Shown: positions 13,489-28,079 of the stretch, one piece after another
Layout: each line of letters begins with the position of its first letter
Position numbering within the stretch: the stretch's first letter is position 1
From: Plasmodium malariae
Taxonomy: Eukaryota > Apicomplexa > Aconoidasida > Haemosporida > Plasmodiidae
Length of the DNA stretch: 64,000 nucleotides
Assembly (NCBI RefSeq): GCF_900090045.1
Contig: NC_041785.1
Coordinates: 124,001-188,000 of the forward strand
Reading direction: 5' to 3'
Program-made: the position numbers and the translations under genes
The notes under the pieces: generated by a model
Databases searched by the model: none
The model's input: the letters and a program-made list of their open reading frames with translations, nothing else
Told to the model about the DNA's origin: nothing

Positions 13489-16400
13489 AAATTATAAGCT
13501 ACATGTTAAATATACCTTGGATATTTGGAAAACACATGCGCTATTATATTAAATTATGCATACTTTAATTGAAAAAACGTTTACTATTTGTATAGTTTAA
13601 AAAGGAAAATTCAAATGAGCTGTTAAATAAATTTATATCTATTAATTACAAATAGAACCTTATAATTATAAAATTTATATAAATAGAATTTATTTTTTAT
13701 CGCTAAAAGTAAATTTTTTAAAATAAACAATTTAGTTACTTTCTTTATATTTCTTTTCTTTTTTCCTAAGAATAAAAAAATTCATATCTTCTATAGAAAT
13801 ATTAATAATAAAAAAAATAAAAATATAAAAGTAAAATTTGTAAAAGGAATCTTTAATAACTGTGATAAGTTAAAAGAATTTTGAGTAAAGTTACTTAAAA
13901 TATAAAATAATATCGTTACAAAATTTGAAGAATAATATATAATAAAAATTAGGAAAATATTTGATATATAATTTTTAATCTTGAAAATTCGTTAAAGGAA
14001 AAAAAGATACATTTATTTTTTTATAAATAAATACTAAAAATTATTAAGTATTATATTAAACAATTTATACAACTAATATAAATAAAATAAATTAGTTTTT
14101 TATAAAATAAACCTATAAAAACAAAAATATTCATATTCCAATTCTTTTTTATCTTATTATTTGTTCCACTTATTTAATTACGATAATTACAAAAATAACG
14201 TATATTGAATATATATTTTTTATTATGCAATAATAAACTCATATTAATTTGACAAATCAAATTATTGTCCTAAAAAATAAATAATAAATTGAAATAAAAA
14301 AGAAATTAGATTTTTATTTACGTCATATAATTCATATTATCCTATGGCACTGAATTAAAATAAGATAATTATTTCTTTACTTCATGCTTTCATATATGAT
14401 TAGGATATATACATATATATATATAATATGTATAATAAAAAGTATTTGGAAATTTAATCGATTTATAACCTTAAAATATTCCTTTACTTCACTTCGCGCT
14501 TAATTTGTCGTATAGAACAAATTCGTAATTATATATAGAAATATAATGTCGTATTTTAATAACTATTGTTATATATTATGAAGAATACATAATGAAACAA
14601 ATTACGTAAACTCATAACTCTTCATATAAAATTTTTTTTCTATATTTTCATGTAACTAATTGAGATGATTATTTTTAGAAGTATTTATTTTACTCTAATT
14701 AGTTTTTTTGAATTTTATATCTAATAAAATTATTCGCGTTATTTTAAAAAAATTATTCATATTCATCCAAATAAAAATATTATATACAAATAATTTACAT
14801 TTGTTTTCTAAATATTTAACTTGTTCATAATTAAATATACATACTATAAATAAATAGTATTATTAAATTGATATATAATATATTTATATTAAATAAGAAC
14901 TTTTAGACAGCTTAAAAAAGTACCATATAAAAATTGTAGGAACAAATACATACTAATTGTATAAAAATTTAAGAATATATATTAATCTTCTTATTACATA
15001 TCAAAATATTTAAGTATATCTTTGTTATATTCTAATGATCACACATTTCCTATATATTTTTCCAAGATGTATTATTACTAATAATACAACCAATTTTTTA
15101 AACTATGAAATAATTAACCTTTTTCTCAAATATATTACGCTTAAAGGTAGTTCTAACTACTCTATTTTAATAGCTTATCATATATTAAAGTGTCTATGTA
15201 AAGATAAATAAATATTACCTTACATATACTAGTGAATATTAAAACTTCATACACTGAATTTATGAAACAATGAAAAAAGATTAATAATTTCAAAAGTGAT
15301 GAGGCAAGTAATATTTGTAAATTGCATATATATATTTAATTATAAATATTTTAATTAATTTTAGTTTTTTTGTATTTTCATCTATTTAGCATAATATATA
15401 TAATACACAATTTTTAAAATAAGTTTTCTATTTTTTCTAATAGATTTTGACATATAACTTATTTTTTTATTAATAAATTTATTCTCATTTACATTTCATA
15501 ATGTATATCTTAACTGTTTGTATTGTGGTTTAAGTTATTCGTTATATGTTTTATTTTAATTAGTCCTTGTATTTTTTTAAACTATTATTTTCTCTAATTT
15601 TTTCTTACTTATATTTATTGTTTTCTCTTTTTTACTTCCATATTCATCATCTGATAATGTCTTTTTTTCAAAGTTACATTTTTTGCTTCAAATTCTATTA
15701 TGAATTGTGCTAAAAATATGCCAGATTTGTGATGCAAAGAAGATATTCTTTTGTTCTCCTGTTTTATAGTTTTACCAACGGAGAATTAAAAATATGACTT
15801 AAAATTTTATTTTATTAATTCACAATATGTTTCATTTCATAATAAAAAATTTTGTTTACAAAAATTAAACAAACAACAACAACAAAAAAAAAAAAAAAAA
15901 TAAACGAAAAATAAAAACGAAAAATATATACACTGTATTTATATCATATTATTGTAAATGTGACTAGTTCATATAAAAGGGACAAATTAATAACTTTTTA
16001 TAATGAGAATGAACTTCGTATTTTTTTCTAAGTCATTCTATTATAGTAATCATAAATATAGTACGAAATAAAATGTTCAGTATATAATTCATACTACTAT
16101 TTAGTTAGAAGTCTTTATTGAGTCCTTTGTAATATTTTACTCATTGTTAATAATTTATCGAAAATACTTATTAAACTTTATGTACCCATTGAATGTTGAA
16201 TGATAAGTTAAACAAAACAAAAATGTAATAAATATATAGTAATATTTCCTTATATATTTACTGGCGTAACACCAACTTAACATATGTTTAACATAATCTA
16301 TAAAAATTAGTTAATTAGTGCAGTAACCAATTAAAATTTTTTATAAGTAGGCTATTTTTTTATAAAAAATAATTTTAATAATAAAAATATTACATTCATT

Positions 16401-17171
16401 TATCTATAAAAACTAAAAAAAAAATATATTTAAAAATTTTTGTTTTTGTGTCGTTTTTCCTAACTTTTTATTTTTTTTTTCCCTGAAACTAACTATGATT
16501 TATTGAAATACAAGAATATCTCTACTTCTGCTGATTATTGATATAACTACAGTATAACCTTATGATTCCGGTGCAAACAAAATTGTGAACGCATCCAAAT
16601 AATATTACTAAACAAAAATTTCCGCTTATTTCTAATATAAAAATTACATGGAATATTCAAATTTTTATAGAACATATAAATTCAAAATTAAATTTAATTT
16701 TCAATCAGACGTCAATAATTTCTATTTTGTATATTTTAAATATTATAAGACAAAAAGTAATATTTTCATTTTAGATGTAAAGTTTAGAAATCTACAATAT
16801 TTTCAATCATTTGGGTTTTACTTTTTATTTTATTTTTTTTTTTTTCGTACTAATAAAAAATACATATATATTCATGAAACTGTGGATTTTATTTTTTCTT
16901 AACGCCATGTCAATTATTTTATAATTCATAAATGTATAAAACTAATAAAATAAAGTATAATACAAATTCAATAATTAAAAGATTAAACATAAAACTTACC
17001 TTTTTTTTGTTATATTTACTCCTATTCGGGGATGAATGTTCACTTGACACATTTCTTCTTTAAAAATGAATATATGTTTAATGGTTGCTAATAATAACAA
17101 ATATTTCGTTTACATACTTTTTATTTTTTTATATATAAATGAATATAAATGTACACATATGAAGTAAAAGG

Positions 17172-17340
17172 GGAAACTTTCCTTTTATTTCTTTTTTTTT
17201 CCTCTTTTTACTTTTTTTTTTTTCTCTTTTTACTTTTTTTTTTTCTTTTCTTTTTTTTATATTTGTTTTTTTCGTTTTTACATGTTTTATATTCTATTTT
17301 TCTTTTTTTATATATATTTTTTTTCATTTACATGTTTTCA
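17172..17340 (+). repeat. Poly-pyrimidine (T-rich with C) low-complexity tract
   Basis: Around 170 bases that are almost entirely T and C with scattered TTTTTAC and TTTTTATA interruptions. The open frame it produces translates to nearly pure Phe/Leu/Ser and is not a gene. A comparable but shorter T-rich patch lies at 16820-16850. Confidence 0.7.
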
Positions 17341-17761
17341 GTATCAAATTAAAAATAATAAAATAATAATAACACAAGCTGAATTTTTTTCTGCATTTAT
17401 TTACATTTAATACTTATTAATTCCGAGTTTATAAATCGTATTTGAAATAAAAAATTTTTATAAAGTATGACTAGAATTTTTTATTACTTGTAAAAATAAA
17501 CGTAGATCCAAAAAAAAAAATGTTATAATATATAAATATAGAATTAAAATATTTCATATAAATACAGCCTATATTATCAATACAAATATTTTTTTTTTTT
17601 TCTGATAATTTTTATCTTATAAAATGAAAAATCATTCTCTTATATCGTAGTTGAAACATATTTAACAAATATTTCTCTTTATCAATTTTTTTTGCTACTG
17701 GTTTTCAAAGAGAAAAAATAAACGTAATATTTTTAATAACAAATCACGTTATTAAATCATT

Positions 17762-17781
17762 AAAAAAAAAAAAAAAAAAAA
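17762..17781 (+). repeat. A20 homopolymer
   Basis: A run of about 20 adenines, one of the longest homopolymers in the window. Such runs are common in Plasmodium intergenic DNA and are prone to length error. Confidence 0.8.
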
Positions 17782-18845
17782 CATGAAATAAAAAAAATAA
17801 AATACACAAATAATACCAATAAAAAACGAAAAAACTGTGAAAAATTTTATTTTTAAAGTGCACTATTTAATATAATATTTTTTTCCCATTATATCATAAT
17901 CTGCATTTTTAAAACATTCATAAAACAATGTATAATAGTAGCTCAAAATTTCAAAGTTTTAATATACTTTACATAGATATATTTTTTGAATTATTGGCTC
18001 CATATATAAATATACATGGTCTGCAAAGAATCAAATGAGCTAATTGATAATGATTATAAAAAATAAATATTACATATATTAGTTATAACATAAAACTAAA
18101 ACTATATATATGTTAAATAATTATATTTTGTGAACTAAGTTTCTAATATTTACATTAGATCAAATTATATCTAAAACTCATTCTATATGTAAACTTATTT
18201 AATATATTATAATATTGTTACTATTTTATTTATTCCCTCCACATTTTTTTTAATAATTTTTATTAAAAATAATTCTCAAAAACAGTATATTTGAATAATT
18301 AGTAGATAGTTCCTAAAAAATTCTTATTATACATTTTCTAACATGTTTTATCATAAAAGCTCTAAAAATAATTTTAGAATGTATTCTAACGCATATTTTA
18401 TTACTAGAATCTAATGCAAATAATATATGCTTATTAAATCAATATTTTATCAATTTATATTGTACCAATATATATTTATATATTTGAAGCAAAATATTTG
18501 TATTTTGAACAATTATATTTCTTTAAATTTTTCCTTTAAATATTTATTAAATTCTTTTTTAACTTTATTTTAAAAATGTGAAATAATAATATTTCTAAAT
18601 ATAACTATTACTGGAATTTATTTTTTTTAATTATAACTTTTTTTTAAATATGTTTGTCTTGTAACGTAATGCGTACTATAATTATCTTTATCTAAAAATA
18701 AAAATAATCTTAAGACTTTTTATATTATTATAATAGAAAATAATCAAGACGAATTGTGAATTAACTATTTACTTATTATTGTCATTAATGCCATATATTT
18801 ATGATGCCTTAATTATTACATAAATTTTAATTAAAAAAAATCATT

Positions 18846-19674
18846 ATGAAAGTGAAATACACAAATGTGCACCTTTTTACTAAAGTTTTTATTTTTCCTT
18901 GTTTAATATGGACATTAAAATATTTTTATGAGGTATCATAGTAAATATACTTGAATTTTTTTATTTTTCTTTTTAATTTTATGTTTCTATATGATAAAAG
19001 AATTTTAATTATATAATATAAAAATCCATTTTTAAATGTTTAATATGAATCTTCACTTCTAGAAAACCATCTGCGATAAATCATGGAACAAGGAATTGAA
19101 CAGAAATAACGTATTAAATGTTAAATTTAGAAGATTATTAAATATTGAAACAGTAGAATCGGTGAGAGATAAATTTAAACTTTTAAAAAAAAAAATAATT
19201 AATTTAGAAGGAGAAAGCGCTGAAGCATTTAAAAAAAAAACATATGTATTACAGAATAATAAACATTTTCATGAAGATAAGAAATCACCATATATTGATG
19301 CTTCTTCTTACGATGAATTTAATTATTTAATGAAAAACTCAGATTTTGATGAACTTGGAGAATTCGACTTTGAACCTAATTTAAAACAAAAATCACCCAC
19401 ATTAGAACATTATGATAATATTCAGTACAATTGCCAACCCAAATCTTTAAAAAAATTGCACTCAAAATATGACTCAAATTTACACCATTTTAGGTCAAAT
19501 AATAAATATAATTCTATGAATTCAGAAGGTGTACGTGCAGCTAATGTAAATTATAATATAAAACAATCAATAAAATCTATAATTTTGCTCTTCCTGATGT
19601 ATTTTTCATTTCCGTTATTCATTGCATTAATTGGATTAATTTTATTCGCAGCTCAAACATTTGGTGGTACATAA
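18846..19674 (+). CDS. Plasmodium exported protein of unknown function, two exons
   Basis: Exon 1 is 18846-18932 (29 codons, MKVKYTNVHLFTKVFIFPCL then IWTLKYFYE) and exon 2 is 19063-19674; the intron is 130 bp with GTATCA and CTTCTAG ends, phase 0. The product is 232 residues. Exon 1 is a hydrophobic signal segment. Exon 2 has R52-R-L-L55 after VKF, a degenerate export motif at the same residue number as in the fam genes. Next is a charged region (KLLKKKIINLEGESAEAFKK), an acidic patch (SDFDELGEFDFE), a His/Asn/Ser-rich linker, and a single C-terminal helix at about 201-226 ending AAQTFGGT. I do not recognise a named family. The architecture is that of PEXEL-type exported proteins of the host erythrocyte. 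The gene stands alone, without a same-strand partner nearby. No damage is seen. Confidence 0.85.
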
Positions 19675-22600
19675 TTCCCGTAGCAATTATGTCTATTACT
19701 ATTTTATATTGTAATCCACTATTTATTATCGTTCCTAGTAACATTTTTTTAATATTATATTCTAATGCTTTGGGTAACACAATTTATTTTACATTAATAT
19801 ACATAAAATTAGAGGATAAATTAATCTATGCGTAGTAAAAAATAAGAAAAAATTATTCACTGTAAAAAGTTAATTTTATAAATTTGTTATATTAATTTGG
19901 AAATTCATAAAACGTTATATATTTATATATAAATAAAACCATACCACAAATACAATTATATAATATTTGAGTTATTTATTTATTCATATATTACCTTAAA
20001 GAATTGTCTTTGTATAATTTTATATGTCTTGTTATATAAGAAATTATTTGTATTGGTATTTTTATTTTAAATTATTGAAGTTTCAAAATTTATAAAAAAT
20101 TTTATTTTCTAGTGAATAATATATATATATTTAAATAAATTTGTATAATAAACTTTAACATTATCAATTTAAAAAATATGAAAAGGTAAAATATAATTAT
20201 ATTAACTCATGTATTATTATTTGAAAATATGCATGGTTACTTTGATTTTTAATTATCAAGAATATATTTTTACTATATATATTCATGCGTAAATTTGATA
20301 AACATAATACAATTATTAACTAACGGTTCTTATTTACTCTACAGATTGTAGAATTCTTTTTTCTTCTTCTTTCCTTTTATTATGTTATTTGGCTTAATGG
20401 ATAAACAATATATTATCATATCTTACGTGTGTACCCTCAGATCCCCCTACTTACAAATTTCATTATTATACATTATAAGATGATATAAAATATTGTATTA
20501 AAAGTTCATTAAGATAAATTAATATTTTTTAGCTTTTCATTTTACTTATTGAATGCGTCATCTATTTTTGCACAGTTTTAAATAACTTAAAATTTTGATC
20601 TTTCATTTCTTTAACATTTTCTATTTATAAATATTCATTATAAAATTAAATGAAGTAAATCACATGCTTATCGATCCATTTATCAGTATATTGGCTGAAA
20701 AAATACACGTCCAAAAATATTATGAAATTTTATTATATATATTCCATCAAATATAGAATTTTAATTAATTTCATAATACAAGTATAATAATAGTTTTTTG
20801 TTACACATTCATAATGAAATCTATATTGATACTCTGTTTATATGTACAATTTATATATTGATTTTAATACAACTTTAAATTTAATACGTTTATATTATTT
20901 TCGTCTATTTCTGTCTATTTCCGTCTATTTTAATATTTTATAAAATTACTGTTGTATCTAATAGCGTACGCACTATTATATTTATAGCATAAAATTTTAT
21001 AATTCTTAAAATGTGTTACTTTGTAAATATTCTTATATAATTAATAATAATATTTTCCAAGTAAACGATATTTTTACATATAAAACATAGGCATAAATAA
21101 CTATATTAGTTTATTTTGTACACTTTTCCTATATATTTATATATGCTTTTTATACTTCATCTAATACATTAATATATTTATTTATTTTCATTATAATTAT
21201 TGAGCATTTACATATTAAAAATTAAAAGATATTGTTAACAAGAAAAATATTTAAATTAACCTTATTTTTAAAATATACAAAATTATAAAAAAATATCTAA
21301 AAAGTGATATATTTATATTTCATTATACTATATATTCTACTATATTTCTTTTCATTAATTGTACAAGTAAATTTTAATGATATATTTATTTTTCACCTCG
21401 AAATATTTTTTTATTTTTTTTATTTATTAATATTGGAATAAATAAATTTTTTTTTAAATATAAAATATAATGCTATTCTAAAATGAAAAAAGTTTCACAT
21501 TATTATATAATATGTATGTATAATTTTAATGCACCACAGACTACAAAAAGCAAGTGCATTTTGTGCATTAATTATATTCATTGATTTCTTAATAGAATAA
21601 AAAGAAAAAATTTTATTTCCTATGCTACTACACAATAATTCATGCCTAATGATTATTACCATAAGTAACATTATATTACTTACCATATTATTAAGATTTA
21701 TGAATTGTTTTAATGAACTTGATAAATCATTTATTCATTATTTTTTTCTCCTAATACATTTAAAAAAAAAAAAGAAAATAAGTTTACATTATATATAAAG
21801 TTGAGTTGCAGAATTTTTATCCTAAATGTAATGTGTATTAATTGTTAATAATTCTACAAAATAACTAAAAATATTCCTTAAATTCCACTTCTTTATAATC
21901 TAATGTTCATTTATACGTAGATATGTTACTTAAAAAACTGATAGAAAACTAACATTCAGCAAATAAGTTGTTACCAAGTGTAAATATTTTTTAAGATGGA
22001 CTTTTAAACTGTTCTAAGATACGTTAAAAAAACCTTTACAAAAATTTATAGTTTAAATGAAATTTAAAAGACATATATCTTTTGCAAATACACATATTAT
22101 TTTATAAATTTCAACATTAAGTAAATATAAGAAATAAAATAAAACTTATATAAAGAAAAACAGATAATATATTTTCTATTATGATGTACATTGTGTTCTA
22201 TTAAAAATGATTATATATAGAGATACTAAACATCTATGTTATATCCTGTTAAAAATGTGCTATATAAAATATTGTTTCTCTTACGAAAGGTAATTTTTAT
22301 TTAAAAAATTTCTGTAATATAAAATTCTTATATATTATATACGTAAAATTAATATTTGTAATAACATGTTGTAATATATACGATTAACAAAAAAGTATAT
22401 AAGAACAATTTATGTATTCTATTTAAATATTCATTATCATGATTATAAATTTTTTAATGAAGAATTTTCCATTTGTTAGTGTCACTTAGTATAGCCCATA
22501 AACATACACATAATTGCAAAAAAATAATATCGTCACTTCACATAACTCCAGTAAGTAAATAACACGTCAAATAAAAATTAAATCTCTATTTCAGTTTAAG

Positions 22601-25600
22601 TAAATTCAAATTTTTTATATTAAATGTAACAATATTAATTATTTATATAAATGCTGAATACAAAATGGTATATTTCCTTTTTTTCAATTAAATATTATAT
22701 AGATACACAATTAGACATTCGTTCAGTCTTTATATAACTATCTAATTAATAAAATAAAAGATAATATTTTTGCAAATGAAGTACCATTTATGTCAACTCA
22801 TACTATTACTCATAATAATTTTATAAAAATATATATCATTAGCATCAAAATATTGACATTACTTAACCTTAATTATGAATAATTTAAAATAACTCTAAGA
22901 CCATATTAACTATAATTTTATAACATATATATACAAATATTCATAGTAGCACAAACATAAAAATAATTATTTACGAATATTCGTTCCACTAGGTTAAACA
23001 TATGAATTTATTTTTGTTTCCATTATAGTAACTAAACATTTACATTTATATATTTTGTATTTAAACAATTACTATTATTACAAAATAATAAGAAATTTCT
23101 GTGCAGTGCAAACGTTAATAATCTATTAATATTGATATGTTAGAACGCTCACTTGCTCTAAAAATAAAAAAGTAAAAATAGAAGTAGATTTTGTATTTAT
23201 AACATTTTTTTATAATAAATATTAAATTAAATATTACATATTGAATTGACAGCATATTTTAAATAAGAAAATTATTAAGTCTATTCATCCGTTTTTTAGT
23301 TACAGCAATTTATAATCCTCAAAATTAATAATTATTTATGTAAATTCATTTTTAAAAGATATTATTATACTACATATTTATAATTTCATACAAAAACTAT
23401 TCAAATTTTTAAAAATATAATAAAATGACTTTTGCATTATACAAATATTATAATCCAATTATAATAAATATTAATTAAATTTACTTTCTATAATAAAATA
23501 TAAAAACAAAACGCTCTTTTCGTCATATTATATAGATTAATAGACATTTACTTATACGTCAAAACTAATAATACATTTTTTTATTTAGGTCACGCGATAA
23601 TACTTTAGAATTCGAAAAAGGTAAAATAAAAGTAGACGAAATTATTTCACTTGTTACAGTTAAATACATCTATTTTATACTAATTTAACAAAAAAATATC
23701 ATGTATACACATTTATAAGAATTTTGTGGAATATACACATATTTTACTTGCAAATAAGCTCAAAATTTTACATAAAACCATGTATCATAATATCAAATTA
23801 CATTTAATCATTCAAATAAATACAAAATTGAGAAACAAACAAGGTTAGATAGTACTTCTCGAAAAGGGTTTTTATAATTTAATATCATATTCGATTTACA
23901 TGGAATACATCTTTTTAAGTTTCTCAAATGATTAGTCCGTCTCGAAAAATCTCTTTCAAGATGAGCATTATTTTTCTTTCCATAATATATTAACATTTCA
24001 CCGTTCGCTTCCAAAAAACGCTTTTTTGAATCCAAATTATGAGAATTTTTTGATATATTTTTTTCATAAATTTTTTTCCTTAAATGCTTTTTTGTTATAT
24101 TCCCTTAAATGTCATAAAACTTACAATTCGTTATCTTTATATTCATAATAGTAAACTAAATAAAATATTAAATGGGAAATTTATATTTTAAGGTAATTTA
24201 ACTCTCACTTAGAATTAAAAATTTTAAATAAATTTATAAGATATATTTTATCCTATAATTTTAGAGCTCTCATTAATTAAATTCTAAGTAAAAAAATTAA
24301 GTGTAATAAAAGATGCCAATGCGAACAGTAATTTTTTATACATTTTTAATAATATATGGTTTTATATTTTTTAAATTTCAAAAAAATATATTATATTATA
24401 AAAGTATATTTTATAAAATAATATACTATAAAACATTAATGGGATAAATTTAAAATAGTTAATAAAAATTATTCAAATTGTTATTTAGATAAAAATATGA
24501 AATTAAAAACTTTAAAATTAAAAAAATAAAGGTCAAAAAAATTAGAAATTATAATTTACTTTTTAAGACCTAAATTTATAAAAATATTAAATTATATCTT
24601 TACAAAAACTCCTATATAATTAGGTTTAATTATACATTTTATTATGTGTTTTTCACTTACAATACTATTAATATTTAGCCTACCCCTTTTTTTTTAAGAA
24701 CTGTTAATTTTAAAAAATAATTGTATGAGAGTAATGTAAAACTACACATATATACAAAACACGAAGCTTTCCAATATGTAATATCATTCCCTTTTTAGCA
24801 TCTAAATATTTTAATGTAAGTTAAATTCTTTTAGTAATACATTTAGAACTACTCGTTCTTATATTGCTGTTATTTATTTATTTCTTTAATATTATAATTT
24901 CTGTATGTACACATTTTAAATATAATGACATAAAAATTGAATAACGAAAAAATATTAATAACTAATAATTTGCATATAAAACTTAAACTCTTCTTAATAA
25001 TAAACTTAAATGATTATAATTATTTACTAGAATTATATAACGTTAAAAAAAAAAATTTAATATTTAAAATGGATTTTATTTGTTCCCCTTTAAATTTTAT
25101 GCATTTTTATTTAAATAATTATATATTCTTTTAATTTTCTTAGCACAGTGTTCTTTGTTATTTTTTCTCTAACCTTTTATTTTATTTGAAAAAACAAATT
25201 TTTTAAGATCACTATAATAAATTCATATAAACCTTATTTCAAAATGATTCGGTTTGTCTAAAAGAAACATTATTTATGTTCTTTTAGTATTTTAATTTTT
25301 TTGATTAAATAATTTTGTTATTAAAAAGTATTAATAAAAATAATAAAATAATGTGCAATAAAATTTTAAATATTCTTTTTGTTTTTTGTGAATACTAAAA
25401 AATTTAAAAGAAAAAATAACACATTAAAATCTGCCTGTATTCATTTTTATTATTATATTTTTTTATATAAAACAAACATTATTTTATATGTTTAGTTATT
25501 TTAAGAACACATGGGAAAAATGTTTTTTATTTATGAATATATCATAAGAAATAGAATTTCTAGAATTTTTTTTTTATTTTTTTAGAATGGTATTAAAAGT

Positions 25601-26605
25601 TAATTTAAAAATAAAAATAATAAGCCAGAAAAAGATAACTATTCACATTTTGGTATATATACTCTCTTATTCTTCAGTATACATAAAATAATATACATTT
25701 GTTCTAATAAATTATATATAAAAAAAAGAATGGCGTACGAAAATGATAATACGTAAGAAGCTATATTTTTATATCTGTGGTATTATATTTTATTTAGAAA
25801 ATATAAACTGAATTTTATATTCCGTTAAAATAAGAATACGAATTTATATGTGGAATAATAGATAAATCTTTAAAATACATTCTTAAATCCTGAGGGTTAT
25901 TACTTAGTACAAATAATATATAGAGGTGTCTCTAAAGTGTAATATATAAATATTAAAAATATTCCTGCCATGCTTTTTTTGTTTTTCTCCTATTTTATTG
26001 TATAAATATATGTGGACACAGAAATTTTATTCATAGATATAATTTAGTAATAAATACAATTTTCAATGGTTCTTTGAAAAAATATATAAAAAGATAAGTT
26101 TTCTTTTTCATTATTCTGCGTTTTTTTACATTTTAATTTGATTGTTCTATTTATCAATAAAAGCTTACAAAAAATTATCCCCCACAATAATTATATATAT
26201 ATATATTATAATTTTTTTCTGTATTGATTTAATATATTAAGATGAACTATTATTTTATATACTTTACAAAATATTGTTAACATAAAATAAAATAAAATGA
26301 TTCGAATGATATGTTCATCCTAATACTTGTAGTTGTTATTATATTGTCAATATTTTTTCACAATGTAACACAGAAGGCCCATTTAAAAAATATAATATTT
26401 TTACATGTTTCTTGAAATTTTATATTTATTATATTTAACATTTAAAATAAAATTATAATATATATATTACTAGTATTACTATGTCATTGTACTATGCACC
26501 ATTTGGAATAGGTTTAGGATGATGAAGTAGAAATAAAAAAAAAAAAAAAATATGGTTAACTATTAATAATAGGCGCATATTACCATTTTGAAATAACTAA
26601 AATTT
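19675..26605. other. Large AT-rich intergenic region
   Basis: Nearly 7 kb with only one coding-like patch, at 23808-24115. Other open frames here (21495-21686 minus, 24937-25134 plus) have no family signature, no adjacent signal exon and AT-driven composition. No RNA gene or tandem repeat stands out. Confidence 0.5.
23808..24115 (-). other. Coding-like open frame, unidentified
   Basis: The minus strand stays open for about 100 codons. It begins after a stop near 24116, passes through SKNSHNLDSKKRFLEANGEM, and continues with a basic region containing HLERDFSRR and RNLKRCIPCKSNM to a stop at 23808. Codon positions carry more G and C than the surrounding DNA, and the residue mix (many Arg, Lys, Asn) looks protein-like. 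No ATG with a signal segment, no convincing splice partner and no recognisable family. It may be an exon of a decayed exported-protein gene or chance. Confidence 0.3.
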
Positions 26606-27980
26606 ATGAAAATGCCCGCTATAAATAGGTTTCCTAGAAAAGAAATGAAATCAAAAAAAGTTGATACAAACACAAATATAAGAATAAATTCTAGAAAACT
26701 ATTAAAAAAAGGGTTAACAATAGTATTATTAATATATACCCATATGTATTACATCAATGCAACAATGAAAAATGGGAACTGGATAAGGCATATTTCTTAT
26801 TATTCAATATAATATTTATAAAAATGAAAGCAAAAATATTTAATAATTGGGGAGTAATTGATTCAGAATATATATGGAAAATTAAACATATGATAATATA
26901 TATTAAGTAGACAATATTATTTATGGAGCAAACTATTTAAAAAATTATACTCGAATACTAGATAAGAGGAAAAATAGGCATCTTTTCATAGATTTAAATT
27001 TAAATGGATAAATGTTATAATACAATATATATATACGATAGAAGATAAAACAAAATTGTATACAGTAATTTTTACTGTAATAAATCATATAACAGGAATA
27101 GAGAAAAGTACTTTAAAACGCTGACCGGTGAAGTACACGTTCAAGGTACAACAATATATTTAAGAAGAATACATTAAAGAATTAAATAAAAAATGTGATA
27201 TATATACAATATTAATGAAGATGCAGCATTATGGTAAAAACAATTATGGAGCACTAAGTAGATATCAAATCTTTCTAAGAATACTATAAGCAATAAAGAA
27301 TAAAACTTATAGAAAAATTATTGCTATTGATATGTACGAAGGTTTTATAGTAATAAATATATGAATAATGAAACACGAGTTAAAGAAGCTTTTTTAGTTC
27401 GACGATAAAAAATATTAAGAGAATAAATTATGCCGATAAAAATTCTTATACTTCATATACTATGGAGAAAATAAAAGAGTCATATTAAAATTAATGAAAA
27501 CAAGAAATTTTAGGAATATAAAGTTGAAGAACCCATTGAATACATAAGCAGACTTTCGAATAGTTTTGATGTTAATGAAGAAATGAATTAAATTAAGGAT
27601 AAGGATTTTACTAATATAAAAAATTTTAAAAGAAAATACGATATAGGAAGAAGATAAAAGTATATCAAAGATATTACTAGAAGAAATTATGTAAAAGTAA
27701 ATAATAAATAGAAATAATGACTTAAGTTAACTAAATATTGTTCCTGATAAAAAGAAATATATATATATGAAAACAAAATCTAAAAGAAAAATTATAAAGA
27801 ATTATATACAGAACACAATGAATAGAAAAAAAAAACGGGAATACACAAAATTTAGTATATATCAATAATAGAATCTTCATCTTCAGAATACAAAAAGGAA
27901 TTAGAAGAAAACAATATAGAATGTGTGAAGATACTCCAAGAAAATTACCCACAATTAATTACGATTTCTACTCCATATTA
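26606..27980 (+). pseudogene. Strongly decayed coding region, family unknown
   Basis: An ATG at 26606 opens a 68-codon frame: a basic start (NRFPRKEMKSKK), then RKLLKKGLTIVLLIYTHMYY, which looks like a basic stretch followed by a signal anchor, then a stop. From there to about 27980 the plus strand switches among frames with many single stops, but each piece has coding character. Pieces include KKCDIYTILMKMQHYG, EEPIEYISRLSNSFDVNEEM, KDKDFTNIKNFKRKYDI, and finally IESSSSEYKKELEENNIECV. The DNA is visibly purine-richer on this strand than neighbouring intergenic DNA. I cannot name the family; a merozoite or exported membrane protein is possible from the N-terminal anchor. It ends just before the fam-l relic on the same strand. 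Confidence 0.5.
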
Positions 27981-28079
27981 AACAATCCTTATATATGATT
28001 ATATTAATATGTTTATACAACAACAGTTCATGTGAAAAACAAAAAGTAAAATACACCGAACAAAAAAAAAAAAAAAAAT

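Larger units (their letters stand above)
12881..18845. other. AT-rich intergenic DNA with minor relics
   Basis: About 6 kb without an intact gene. It contains a possible fam exon-1 relic at 13400-13488, a coding-like minus-strand patch around 15590-15790, and a long T/C tract at 17172-17340. The remainder is short-run AT sequence with stops in all frames. Small open frames at 16648-16902 and 17149-17352 are low-complexity Phe/Lys-rich translations of T-rich DNA. Confidence 0.5.

Noticed and set aside
15590..15790. Minus-strand pieces such as FEAKNVTLKKRHYQMMNMEV and LSDDEYGSKKEKTINISK
   Set aside because: Two different frames, each short, no splice partner. Possible relic but weaker than the others listed.
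17000..17070. Minus-strand ATG frame MCQVNIHPRIGVNITKKR running into GTAAG
   Set aside because: A good donor, but no downstream exon or upstream context was found; may be chance.
16648..17352. Two plus-strand open frames rich in Phe
   Set aside because: They are translations of T-rich low-complexity DNA.
25730..25752. ATG-GCG-TAC-GAA-AAT-GAT followed by GTAAGAA, resembling a tiny PIR first exon
   Set aside because: It would be 23 nt and out of phase 0, and no PIR-like second exon follows within several hundred bases.
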